Positions 1 to 7,550 of a DNA stretch of 23,394 nucleotides are shown here, one piece after another. Position 1 is the stretch's first letter. The number at the start of each line of letters is the position of its first letter. Source of the DNA: JAAAOZ01 sp964496595 (GTDB taxonomy: Bacteria; Chloroflexota; Anaerolineae; B4-G1; SLSP01); the NCBI GenBank assembly GCA_964496595.1, contig CAZCAI010000073.1, forward strand, positions 1 to 23,394, written 5' to 3'. The notes beneath the pieces are model-generated. The model made no database searches. It saw only the letters and a list, made by a program, of their open reading frames with translations, and had not been told where the DNA came from. The position numbers and the translations under genes are program-made.

Positions 1-27
1 GCTTTGTTGCTTTGTATCCCTATCCCC

Positions 28-33
28 AGGAGG
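28..33 (+). promoter_or_regulatory. Ribosome binding site of the FAD/Fe-S oxidase
   Basis: A perfect AGGAGG lies 7 nt before the ATG at 41, which fixes this start. Just upstream, positions 1-15 read GCTTTGTT repeated almost twice. Its inner 12-mer (3-14) recurs, inverted, in the tandem repeat upstream of the polyferredoxin gene at 20257-20268. Confidence 0.8.
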
Positions 34-40
34 ACAAGAT

Positions 41-3000
41 ATGACTGGATTATCGTCGCAACAGATGAACTGGCTCACGGCGTTGTTTGGCGACCGGGCG
101 ACGACCCGGCGGGTGGAGCGCAAGCTCTACAGCCACGATGTGGGCGAGATGCCGAGCATGATCAAGCCCCTCATCGGCAATCCCCTGGCCGATGCGGTCG
201 TGCAACCGGCCTCGGAGGAGGAGATCATCGCGCTGGTCACGTGGGCCGCGCGCGAGGGCGTCCCGCTCATCCCGCGCGGCAAGGCCACGTCGGGCTACGG
301 CGGCGTGCTGCCCGTGCAGGGCGGCGTGGTGGTCGATTTCTTCCGCATGGACGAGGTGTTAGCCGTGGACACGGCGGCGCAGACCGCGACGCTCCAACCC
401 GGCATCGTGTGGGAGCACGCCGACCGCGCGCTCAAGCAGCAGGGGATGACGCTCCGCACCTACCCCAGCAGCTACCCCTCGGCGACGGCGGGCGGCTGGA
501 TGGCGCAGGGCGGCGCGGGCTTCGGCGGCTACGAGGCCGGCTGGTTCCGCGATAACGTCGTCAGCGCGCGCGTGGTGCTGGGCGATGGCACGCTCGCCCA
601 CTTCGAGGGCGAGGGCTTGGATATGATCTACGAGGCCGAGGGCACGACGGGCATCATCACCGCGCTGACGATCAACATCCAGCCGGATGCGCCGCTGGAG
701 GTGCTCTCGCTGGGCTGCCCCGACGCGCACGATCTGCAACATCTGCTGGAGGGGCTGCTGGAGGCCGATCTCCCCATCTGGTCGATGCACTTCATCAACC
801 CCCGGATGGCGGAGATGAAGAACCGCGCGCCGCTGCGCACCCATCACGGGGAACCGGCGGAGGAGCGCGTGCTCTTGCCCGCCTCCTACATCTTGACATT
901 GGCCTTCCGCCGAGAGGATGCCGAGCAGGTGCGCGGCGCGCTCGCCGAGCGGATGTCGACCGAGCGCTGCGAAGCGGAGCTGCTCAGCGAGAAGATCGCC
1001 CATCACGAGTGGTCGCAGCGCTTCCGCATTATGACGGTCAAGCGGCTGGGACCGAGCCTCGTGCCCGCCGAGGTCGTTGTGCCGCTCTCCGGCCTGGGGC
1101 AGATGATGGCCGATGTCGAGCGCCAGGTGGACAAGCCTGTCGTCAAGGAGGGTGTCCTCATCCGCAAGGGACGCAATCCGCAGGGCGAGCCGGAGGTCGT
1201 CATCTTGGGCTTCATCCCCGCCGACCAGCGCAAATTCACCTACAACTTCGTCTTCCCGCTCTCGCTCACCATCAGCCGCATCGCGGAGAAATACGGCGGG
1301 CGGCCCTACGCCACCGGCCTCTACTACACCAAAATGGCGGATAAGATCCTGGGCCGGGAGCGGGCGCAGGTGATGCGCGAGTTCAAAGCGATGGCCGATC
1401 CGGCCGGCGTGCTCAATCCCGGCAAAGTGCTGCCCCCCAGCCTGCGGGATGGGCTGTGGAGCGGCGCGCTGATCAGCAACGCGCTCATCGCGGCCAACGC
1501 CTTCGAGCCGCTGATCCGCCCCTTCGGCAACGCCGTGGTCTCCAAGGTGGGCGAAAAGCCGCCCGCAGGCGAGGTGCGCGGCATCCCCGGCGACGTGGCG
1601 TGGTACGCCTACGCCTGCTCGCAGTGCGGTTACTGCGTCCAGGAGTGCGATCAATATTACGGGCGCGGCTGGGAGAGCCAGAGTCCGCGCGGCAAGTGGT
1701 ATTGGCTGCGCGAGTTTATGGAGGGCCGCGAGGAATGGGATCAATTTATGGTGGATACGTTCTTAGTCTGCACGACGTGCGAGCTGTGCAACCTGCGCTG
1801 CTCCGCCGTCCTGCCCATCGAGCCGGCGTGGATGAAGCTGCGCGGCAAGTTGATCCACGAGGAGGAGCGGATGACCTTCCCGCCGTTCGAGATGATGGCG
1901 GCGGCCACCCGCGCCGAGGGCAACATCTGGGCCGGCTACCGCAAGGATCGCGACGCCTGGTTCCCGGACGATCTGCGCGAGGAGCACTACCCCCCGACCT
2001 CCCCCCTATTAGGGGGGACTGAGGGGGGTGGGGCGGTGTATTTTGCCGGATGCACCGCCAGCTACGTCGAGCACGACATCGGCCAGGCGACGGTGCGCTT
2101 GCTGGACGAGGCCGGCGTGGAGTTCACCTATGTCGGCAAAAAGGAGAATTGCTGCGGCACGCCGATGTTGGTGGCCGGCAAGTGGGACGTCTTCGCCGAG
2201 ACGGTGAAGAAGAACATCGCGGCGGTCAAGGCCAAGGGCGCGGATACGGTCATCACCTCGTGCCCGGCCTGCAATATGATGTGGCGCCACGTCTACCCCG
2301 AATGGGCCGAAAAGCTGGGGATCGAGTACGACATCACGTCCAAGCACTACAGCGAGGTGATCGCCGAGCAACTGGAGACGGGCGCGTTCGAGTTCCCGAC
2401 CCCGACCCCCACCGGCTCCCCCGATATCGGGGGAGAGGAGAAAAAGGTTAAGGTGACATGGCACGATTCGTGTCACATGGGGCGCGTGTCGCATATCTAT
2501 GAGGAGCCGCGCCAGGTGATCCAGGCGATACCGGGCGTGGAGTACGTGGAGATGGCATACAACCGCGACGACGCGCACTGCTGCGGCAGCGTGCTCACGC
2601 TCATCAAGGAGCCGCCCGTCGCCGCCGATATTGGCGAGCATCGGTTGGATGAAGCGGTCGCGGCGGGGGCGGATACGATGTTGGCCGCTTGTCCCTGCTG
2701 CGAGTTCCAGTTCCGCGTGACGCGCGACAAGAAGCAGATGGAGATCGAGGTCAAGGATTTGGCGCGCTTCTGCGCCGAGGCGCTGGGCCACGATGACTTC
2801 CCCGATCCGCATCCGGAGGTGCTGCGCCAGTGGGCCGTCTTCGAGGCGATGATCGCGCTGATGACGCCGGAGGGCTTCGCGAGGCTGATGGACACGATGT
2901 GGCCAGAGCTGATCGACGCGATGCCGATGGGCATGGGCCAGATGATGCGCCAGATGGGCAAGATCCCCGGCGCGCTGGGGATGATGAAGCCGCTCTTCCC

Positions 3001-3229
3001 CACCCTCTTCCCCAAACTGCTGCCGCTGATGATGCCGAAGGTGATGGACACGATGTTGGCCCGCATCGAGCAGATGGTCCCGATGCCGGATTACATGCGG
3101 GAGCAAATGCCGGAGTTGATGCCCAAGGTGATGGACAATCTCATGCCGCATATGATCGACGACCTGGTCCCCCTCGTCGCCGACCCGATGATCGCGTATC
3201 TCAAGACGTCCGCGGAAACAGAGGCTTAA
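41..3229 (+). CDS. Fused FAD-binding oxidase / (4Fe-4S)2 / double CCG-domain dehydrogenase (GlcD-GlcF or D-lactate dehydrogenase type)
   Basis: A 1062-residue cytoplasmic oxidoreductase joining a GlcD-like flavoprotein to a GlcF-like iron-sulfur subunit. Residues about 45-215 form the FAD-binding (PCMH) fold (IPRGKATSGYGG, then SATAGGWMAQGG). The FAD-oxidase C-terminal cap ends near residue 465 (PAGVLNPGKVLPP). Two ferredoxin-type clusters follow: Cys526/529/532/536 and Cys577/580/583/587. Two CCG domains come next, with the diagnostic Cys-Cys-Gly at 704-706 and 847-849 and a CPAC at 741-744. Family members oxidise 2-hydroxy acids (glycolate, D-lactate) and pass electrons to quinone or another carrier; the substrate cannot be read here. 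Two features are odd. In-frame palindromic repeats sit before the first CCG domain (residues ~651-664) and between the two (~793-799). The last ~130 residues hold about 25 methionines with recurring MPKVMD/MPELMP motifs. No terminator with a T-run follows. Confidence 0.9.
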   Translation: MTGLSSQQMNWLTALFGDRATTRRVERKLYSHDVGEMPSMIKPLIGNPLADAVVQPASEEEIIALVTWAAREGVPLIPRGKATSGYGGVLPVQGGVVVDFFRMDEVLAVDTAAQTATLQPGIVWEHADRALKQQGMTLRTYPSSYPSATAGGWMAQGGAGFGGYEAGWFRDNVVSARVVLGDGTLAHFEGEGLDMIYEAEGTTGIITALTINIQPDAPLEVLSLGCPDAHDLQHLLEGLLEADLPIWSMHFINPRMAEMKNRAPLRTHHGEPAEERVLLPASYILTLAFRREDAEQVRGALAERMSTERCEAELLSEKIAHHEWSQRFRIMTVKRLGPSLVPAEVVVPLSGLGQMMADVERQVDKPVVKEGVLIRKGRNPQGEPEVVILGFIPADQRKFTYNFVFPLSLTISRIAEKYGGRPYATGLYYTKMADKILGRERAQVMREFKAMADPAGVLNPGKVLPPSLRDGLWSGALISNALIAANAFEPLIRPFGNAVVSKVGEKPPAGEVRGIPGDVAWYAYACSQCGYCVQECDQYYGRGWESQSPRGKWYWLREFMEGREEWDQFMVDTFLVCTTCELCNLRCSAVLPIEPAWMKLRGKLIHEEERMTFPPFEMMAAATRAEGNIWAGYRKDRDAWFPDDLREEHYPPTSPLLGGTEGGGAVYFAGCTASYVEHDIGQATVRLLDEAGVEFTYVGKKENCCGTPMLVAGKWDVFAETVKKNIAAVKAKGADTVITSCPACNMMWRHVYPEWAEKLGIEYDITSKHYSEVIAEQLETGAFEFPTPTPTGSPDIGGEEKKVKVTWHDSCHMGRVSHIYEEPRQVIQAIPGVEYVEMAYNRDDAHCCGSVLTLIKEPPVAADIGEHRLDEAVAAGADTMLAACPCCEFQFRVTRDKKQMEIEVKDLARFCAEALGHDDFPDPHPEVLRQWAVFEAMIALMTPEGFARLMDTMWPELIDAMPMGMGQMMRQMGKIPGALGMMKPLFPTLFPKLLPLMMPKVMDTMLARIEQMVPMPDYMREQMPELMPKVMDNLMPHMIDDLVPLVADPMIAYLKTSAETEA
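1991..2033 (+). repeat. In-frame palindromic repeat inside the FAD/Fe-S oxidase gene
   Basis: Nested C-run/G-run hairpin. The inner arms CCCCCCTA and TAGGGGGG are separated by one T (2001-2017), and outer CCCCC and GGGGG arms flank them. It has the look of short palindromic elements dispersed in many bacterial genomes. Here it is read in frame as a Pro/Ser/Leu then Gly/Thr/Glu linker (residues ~651-664), directly before the first CCG domain, with no stop codon. Confidence 0.75.
2416..2435 (+). repeat. Perfect 20-bp palindrome inside the FAD/Fe-S oxidase gene
   Basis: CTCCCCCGAT is followed directly by its exact reverse complement ATCGGGGGAG. Read in frame it codes for Ser-Pro-Asp-Ile-Gly-Gly-Glu (residues ~793-799), next to a Pro-Thr run, in the linker between the two CCG domains. 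Confidence 0.75.
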
Positions 3230-3256
3230 CGTTCCAATCGAATCACCCGTACCCAA

Positions 3257-3291
3257 AGACCCGAAGGGTGTTTTGAACACCCTTCGGGTCT
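3257..3291. repeat. Perfect 16-bp inverted repeat with a 3-nt loop
   Basis: Arms 3257-3272 and 3276-3291 are exact reverse complements (AGACCCGAAGGGTGTT and its complement) around TTG. The stem is strong, but the following bases (GACCTGTTCC) hold no T-run. It may act as a mRNA 3' end stabiliser or bidirectional attenuator, or be a REP-like dispersed element. It fills most of the 106-bp gap between the oxidase and the MFS gene. Confidence 0.8.
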
Positions 3292-3335
3292 GACCTGTTC
3301 CAGTTCGCAATTCCTCAAGGAGATCCTTTCAACCT

Positions 3336-4583
3336 ATGAACGACACATCCAATAAAATTCCCCGCGATGCGATGCTGTTTCGATTTTCACTCTACGGTTT
3401 TCTGAAGAACCTGCGCCTTTTCGAGCCGTTTCTCATCCTCTTCTTCCGCGATGCCGCGATGAGCTTCTTCCAGATCGGCGTGCTCTACGCCGCGCGCGAC
3501 ATCGCCACCAACCTGCTGGAAATCCCCGCCGGCGTCTTCGCGGATGTCTTTGGCCGCCGCCGGTCGATGGTGCTTTCTTTCTCAGCCTACATCATCTCCT
3601 TCGTCATGTTCTTCACCTGGCCGGGATTCGGGCCGTTCATCGTAGCGATGATCGTCTTTGGCCTGGGGGAGGCGCTGCGCAGCGGGACGCACAAGGCGCT
3701 GATCTTGGAGCACCTGCGCCTCAGCGATATGGAGCACCTCAAAGTGCCCTACTACGGCACGACGCGCGCGGCCTCGCAAATCGGATCGGCGCTCAACGCG
3801 CTGATCGCGGCGGGCCTGGTCTTCTACACCGGCGACTACCGCTACGTCTTCCTGGTCTCCATCCTGCCCTACACGCTCGATCTGATCAACCTGGCGACCT
3901 ACCCCAAATCGTTGGACGGCGATCTGCAAACCTTAGTCTGGCGCGAGATCCCCGCTCAGATCAAGGCCACCACGACGACCTTCCTGGGCCTGTTCCGCAA
4001 TCCGGGGGCGCTCCGCGCGATCTTCAACAGCTCCGGCTTCGACGCCTTCTACAAAGCCACCAAGGATTACCTCCAACCCATCTTGGAGACCTTCGCGCTG
4101 AGCCTGCCCATCTTAGTGGCGTTGCAGGATGACCGCCGCAGCGCACTGGTGATCGGCGGCGTCTACTTCATCATCTTCCTGCTCTCCAGCTACGCCTCCC
4201 GCCACGCGGGCGCCGTGAGCGAACGCATCGGCAACGTGGGGCAGGCCATCAATAGGACTTTTTTCCTTGGCGCGGGGCTGCTGGGCGTGGCGGGAATCGC
4301 CGCGTGGGCCGACATTCCGGCGCTCTCCATCCTCGTCTTCCTGGGATTGTATCTGCTGCACAACGTGCGCAAGCCACTCAACGTGGCCTACATCAGCGAC
4401 CAGATCGAGAACGAGGTGATGGCCTCGGGCCTGTCGGTGGAATCGCAATTGGTCACCCTGCTGGGCGCCGTCATCGCGCCGGCGCTGGGCGCACTGACGG
4501 ATGCCTTCGGCGTCGGCGTGGGGCTGGCCGCGCTGGCGCTTTCGATGGTGGGGCTGGCCGTCGCGGCGCGTGTGGCGGAATAG
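3336..4583 (+). CDS. Major facilitator superfamily transporter
   Basis: A 415-residue integral membrane protein with many hydrophobic segments, as expected for a 12-helix MFS carrier. The MFS signature loop between helices 2 and 3 is present as GVFADVFGRRRSM (residues ~66-78). A GLGEALRSGTHKAL stretch follows at ~110, as in many MFS efflux proteins. The substrate cannot be deduced. The start is supported by AAGGAG at 3317-3322, 13 nt upstream, a longish spacing. A hairpin element precedes it and a strong intrinsic terminator follows, so it is probably a single-gene transcript or the end of the oxidase transcript. Confidence 0.85.
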   Translation: MNDTSNKIPRDAMLFRFSLYGFLKNLRLFEPFLILFFRDAAMSFFQIGVLYAARDIATNLLEIPAGVFADVFGRRRSMVLSFSAYIISFVMFFTWPGFGPFIVAMIVFGLGEALRSGTHKALILEHLRLSDMEHLKVPYYGTTRAASQIGSALNALIAAGLVFYTGDYRYVFLVSILPYTLDLINLATYPKSLDGDLQTLVWREIPAQIKATTTTFLGLFRNPGALRAIFNSSGFDAFYKATKDYLQPILETFALSLPILVALQDDRRSALVIGGVYFIIFLLSSYASRHAGAVSERIGNVGQAINRTFFLGAGLLGVAGIAAWADIPALSILVFLGLYLLHNVRKPLNVAYISDQIENEVMASGLSVESQLVTLLGAVIAPALGALTDAFGVGVGLAALALSMVGLAVAARVAE

Positions 4584-4611
4584 CGAAGCCGCGCTCAATA
4601 GCAAAAGCGAA

Positions 4612-4649
4612 GCCCGGCGCTTCTCTCTCGAGAAGCGCCGGGCCTTTTT
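4612..4649 (+). terminator. Intrinsic (Rho-independent) terminator after the MFS gene
   Basis: Perfect 14-bp GC-rich stem: GCCCGGCGCTTCTC at 4612-4625 and its complement at 4630-4643, with loop TCTC, followed by CTTTTTG. It lies 28 nt after the MFS stop and closes that transcription unit. Confidence 0.9.
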
Positions 4650-4702
4650 GACAGCCTCGCCAATCTAAAGTTGAAACGCGCGCCGGAGAAGTCGGAGATT
4701 TT

Positions 4703-4730
4703 TTGACATTTACCCTACTCGAAGTAAGAT
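4703..4730 (+). promoter_or_regulatory. Candidate sigma-70-type promoter for the sulfotransferase-glycosyltransferase unit
   Basis: A consensus -35 TTGACA at 4703-4708 is followed, after 16 nt, by TAAGAT at 4725-4730 (4 of 6 matches to TATAAT). It sits between the upstream terminator and the sulfotransferase start, where a promoter is needed. An alternative -10 (TATACA at 4734-4739) would need a 25-nt spacer and is less likely. Confidence 0.5.
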
Positions 4731-4785
4731 TGTTATACATCAAAGCACGTCATTGCCCCAATCCAAAACAGGAGTCACTCAAGAG

Positions 4786-6150
4786 ATGCTTTTCAATTTC
4801 GGCTTTAATTTCAAAGCGTTTCTGGCCTTCACCTATCTCTCGCTTTTTAAAAGTCGAGGTACGCCCTTTCGCCTGTCATTCCGGCGGATCGGATGGCTGA
4901 TCCTGCTCCACACGGTGTACCCGCTGCTGGAGGTGGGCATCTGGCTGAGCTTTCTCTGGGATGAGATCTTCTATCGGGATTATCGGCAGATGAAGATTGA
5001 AGCGCCGATCTTCATCATCGGCAATCCCCGCAGCGGCACGACCTTTTTGCATCGCCTGCTGGCCCGGGATCGCAAGAACTTCACGACGATGAAGATGTGG
5101 GAGATCCTCTTCGCGCCGTCCATCGCCGCGCGGAAGGTCATCTGGGCCGCGCGAGCGCTGGATCGCCGCCTGAACTATCCTTTCCGCAAGCGCATCCGAG
5201 AGTTGGAGGAGGAGTGGGAGGAACAGAACGAGATGCATCGCGTGGCGCTGCGCGCGCCGGAGGAGGATGAGTATCTGCTCTTGCATATCTGGGCCACGCT
5301 CAAAATCTGGACCTTCAGCGCGATCCTCTCCGAGGCCCAATCCTATACCTACTTCGATCAACAGATGCCGGCGGCGGACAAGGAACGCATGATGACCTTC
5401 TACACCCGCTGCCTGCAACGCCATCTCTATGCCCACGGGGCGCATGACCAACACGAGCGCACCTATCTGGCGAAGAATCCCTCGTTCTCGCCGATGATCG
5501 CCACGCTGCTCGACTACTTTCCCGACGCCAAATTCATCTACCTGGCGCGCAACCCGTTGGATATGATTCCCTCCTACATCAGCCTGACGGAGACCGAGTG
5601 GAAGATTTTGGGCGATCCGCCGGCGCCTTATGCCTCGCGCGATTATATCTTAAAGATGGCGGAGCACTGGTATCGCTACCCCTTGATGCAACTGGCCCAC
5701 CTGCCGCAAGATCAGTATATTGTGGTAAACTTCCATACGCTGGTCGCTGACGCCGAAGCGGGGGTGCGCGAGATCTACCAGCGCCTGGGCCTCGAGATTA
5801 GCCCCAAATTCGCGAAGATACTGGCGCGGGAGGCGGAGCGGGCGTGCCAGCACGAAAGCGATCACATCTACACGATGGCAGAGATGAGCTTGACGCGCGA
5901 GCAGATCGTCGCGCGCTATGAGGATATATTCGAGCATTTTAGTTTTGACCGACGAGAAATCGAAAGTAAAAACCAGCCACCTGAAAGGATGGATAATCAT
6001 GAAAGTCGTTATGATTTCACTATTCAAGCCGGGGAGCGGCGGGGGATCGGGGCGCGTGGCCCACGAATTGACGCGCGCTTTCGCCCAACGCCACGAGACC
6101 GCGCTCATCCGCCCGGCCGAGCGCACCGGCCCCCAACCCAGCGAGGATAG
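4786..6150 (+). CDS. Sulfotransferase family protein (PAPS-dependent)
   Basis: Sulfotransferases move a sulfuryl group from PAPS to a hydroxyl or amine. The 5'-phosphosulfate-binding loop GNPRSGTT is at residues ~79-86. The 3'-phosphate-binding motif has Arg255 and Ser263 (YLARNPLDMIPSYIS), preceded by LAKNPSFSP. The N-terminal ~60 residues include a hydrophobic stretch, so it may be membrane-associated. I chose the ATG at 4786, with AGGAG at 4770-4774, over an in-frame TTG at 4753. The frame runs on to 6150, overlapping the next gene by 152 nt. Its last ~50 residues are Arg/Pro-rich and unlike a sulfotransferase; they are the off-frame reading of the glycosyltransferase start. The natural end of the fold is near 5945, where a TGA (5944-5946) lies in another frame. 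A lost stop or a frameshift is possible. The acceptor is unknown. Confidence 0.8.
   Translation: MLFNFGFNFKAFLAFTYLSLFKSRGTPFRLSFRRIGWLILLHTVYPLLEVGIWLSFLWDEIFYRDYRQMKIEAPIFIIGNPRSGTTFLHRLLARDRKNFTTMKMWEILFAPSIAARKVIWAARALDRRLNYPFRKRIRELEEEWEEQNEMHRVALRAPEEDEYLLLHIWATLKIWTFSAILSEAQSYTYFDQQMPAADKERMMTFYTRCLQRHLYAHGAHDQHERTYLAKNPSFSPMIATLLDYFPDAKFIYLARNPLDMIPSYISLTETEWKILGDPPAPYASRDYILKMAEHWYRYPLMQLAHLPQDQYIVVNFHTLVADAEAGVREIYQRLGLEISPKFAKILAREAERACQHESDHIYTMAEMSLTREQIVARYEDIFEHFSFDRREIESKNQPPERMDNHESRYDFTIQAGERRGIGARGPRIDARFRPTPRDRAHPPGRAHRPPTQRG
5985..5989 (+). promoter_or_regulatory. Ribosome binding site setting the GT4 start
   Basis: AAGGA, 9 nt before the ATG at 5999. It supports 5999 over an upstream in-frame ATG at 5918, whose added residues do not look like a GT-B N-terminus. 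Confidence 0.6.
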
Positions 6151-7444
6151 CCTGACGATCTTCGGTGTGCGGAGCGCGGGGCAAGATGAGGTCTGGGTGC
6201 CCTCGCTCTCGGCCAAAAATGTGGGGGGGATCACCGATTTTTTAGATGAGTTCGAGCCGGACGTGATCCACGCCCACGAGCCGGTCTCCATCAGCATCAT
6301 CGCCCAAATCTGGGCCAGGATGCACCGCGTCCCCTTCGTGCATACCAGCCACATTCTACCCAACAAGATCTTGGACTTCGGCACGGTCGACGCGCTGGAC
6401 GTGAAACTACTCCAGACGACCCTCAGCGAGACGGTCGCGCACCAATTGCTCAACAACTTCTACAAAAACTGCGATGCCATCATCGCCCTCAATCATTATG
6501 CAGAGAAAGCGCTGCGCGACTTTGGCTACCAGGGCCGCCTCTTCATCATCCCCAACGGGCGCGATCTGAGCCGTTACACCCAATGCGACCCGGCCAATAT
6601 CGAAGCGGAAGAGAAAATCCTCTCCTTCATCGGCTACATCGTGCCGCGCAAGAATCAAGCCTACTTAATCGAAGCGCTGCGCCATCTGCCGGCGCACTAC
6701 ACCCTCAAGCTCATCGGCAAGGCGCTCAATCCGGAGTACGGGGAGAAGTTGCGGGAGATGTGCCAGACTTATCATCTGGATAACGTCGTCTTCACCGGGC
6801 AGGTGGAGCACGAAAAGATCTCCCCATATTTAGCCGCAAGCCACGTCTTCGTCTCCGCCTCCAAAATGGAGGTGCAGAGCCTGGTGGTGATCGAGGCGCT
6901 GGCATCGGGGACGCCGGTCGTCGGTCTGGGCAACGAGACCATCGATGAATTGGTGGATGACGCGGTCGGGCGGCGGCTGCCGGGGGATGCGGAGCCGGCA
7001 GCGTTCGCGGAGGCCGTGGAGCAGATCTGCGCGTTAGATCCTGCCGCCTACGAGGAGATGTGCCAGCAAGCGCGGGCGCGCGTCAGCGACTTGGATTGGG
7101 CCAACATCGTCCACAAGACCGTCGATGCCTATCGCGAACTGATCGCGGAAAAGAAAGCTGAACCCGCCGCGAAACCCAAATCTCAACTCAGCAGTCAATT
7201 GAACAATCTTCTCGACAACATCCCGGCCGGCGAGGGAAAGCAGAACCTGGCTGATAAGATCCGGGCGTGGGAGCAGGATCATGTAGATCGCACCCTCCTC
7301 CAGAAGCTAGCCATCGCCCCCAAACTCCGGGCGTTGCGGCGGGTGCCCGGCTCGACCTGGCTGCTGGCCGGCCTCACGATTGTCATCTCCTTCGTGGGCT
7401 ACGTCTTTATGAAACTCACCTGCCTCCGGCGCTCCGATTCATAG
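5999..7444 (+). CDS. GT4-family glycosyltransferase with C-terminal membrane anchor
   Basis: A 481-residue retaining GT-B glycosyltransferase. It begins with the typical first strand MKVVMISLF and a glycine-rich acceptor loop (GSGGGSGR, residues 12-19). The donor-binding E-x7-E motif is Glu291 and Glu299 (EVQSLVVIE), followed by ALASGTPVVG. An IGYIVPRKNQ strand marks the start of the second Rossmann domain. After ~395 residues a charged linker leads to one hydrophobic helix (~455-475, WLLAGLTIVISFVGYVFM), so the enzyme is probably tethered to the inner face of the membrane. It starts inside the upstream sulfotransferase frame and must be co-transcribed with it. The pair suggests synthesis of a sulfated glycolipid or surface glycan, but donor and acceptor sugars cannot be read. 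Confidence 0.85.
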   Translation: MKVVMISLFKPGSGGGSGRVAHELTRAFAQRHETALIRPAERTGPQPSEDSLTIFGVRSAGQDEVWVPSLSAKNVGGITDFLDEFEPDVIHAHEPVSISIIAQIWARMHRVPFVHTSHILPNKILDFGTVDALDVKLLQTTLSETVAHQLLNNFYKNCDAIIALNHYAEKALRDFGYQGRLFIIPNGRDLSRYTQCDPANIEAEEKILSFIGYIVPRKNQAYLIEALRHLPAHYTLKLIGKALNPEYGEKLREMCQTYHLDNVVFTGQVEHEKISPYLAASHVFVSASKMEVQSLVVIEALASGTPVVGLGNETIDELVDDAVGRRLPGDAEPAAFAEAVEQICALDPAAYEEMCQQARARVSDLDWANIVHKTVDAYRELIAEKKAEPAAKPKSQLSSQLNNLLDNIPAGEGKQNLADKIRAWEQDHVDRTLLQKLAIAPKLRALRRVPGSTWLLAGLTIVISFVGYVFMKLTCLRRSDS

Positions 7445-7550
7445 CCCGGCCCTGGACATCGGTACGGTAATCTTGCATTTGCAGCCGGCGAATTCCTGAA
7501 GCGCCACGGTTACGCGATCAGAATATGAGAAAGGGAAAGAGAGAAGTGAG

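Noticed and set aside
359..1744. Long minus-strand open frame (461 codons) across the FAD oxidase
   Set aside because: It is the antisense shadow of a clear coding gene; its product is His/Arg/Leu-rich with no recognisable domain.
3257..3300. Intrinsic terminator
   Set aside because: The stem is perfect but no T-run follows, so I list it as an inverted repeat.
2009..3310. Minus-strand open frame of 433 codons
   Set aside because: Antisense to the CCG/Met-rich part of the oxidase; the His-rich sequence is the complement of ATG-rich codons.
4753..4785. TTG start for the sulfotransferase
   Set aside because: The ATG at 4786 has AGGAG in range; the extra 11 residues do not resemble the family N-terminus.
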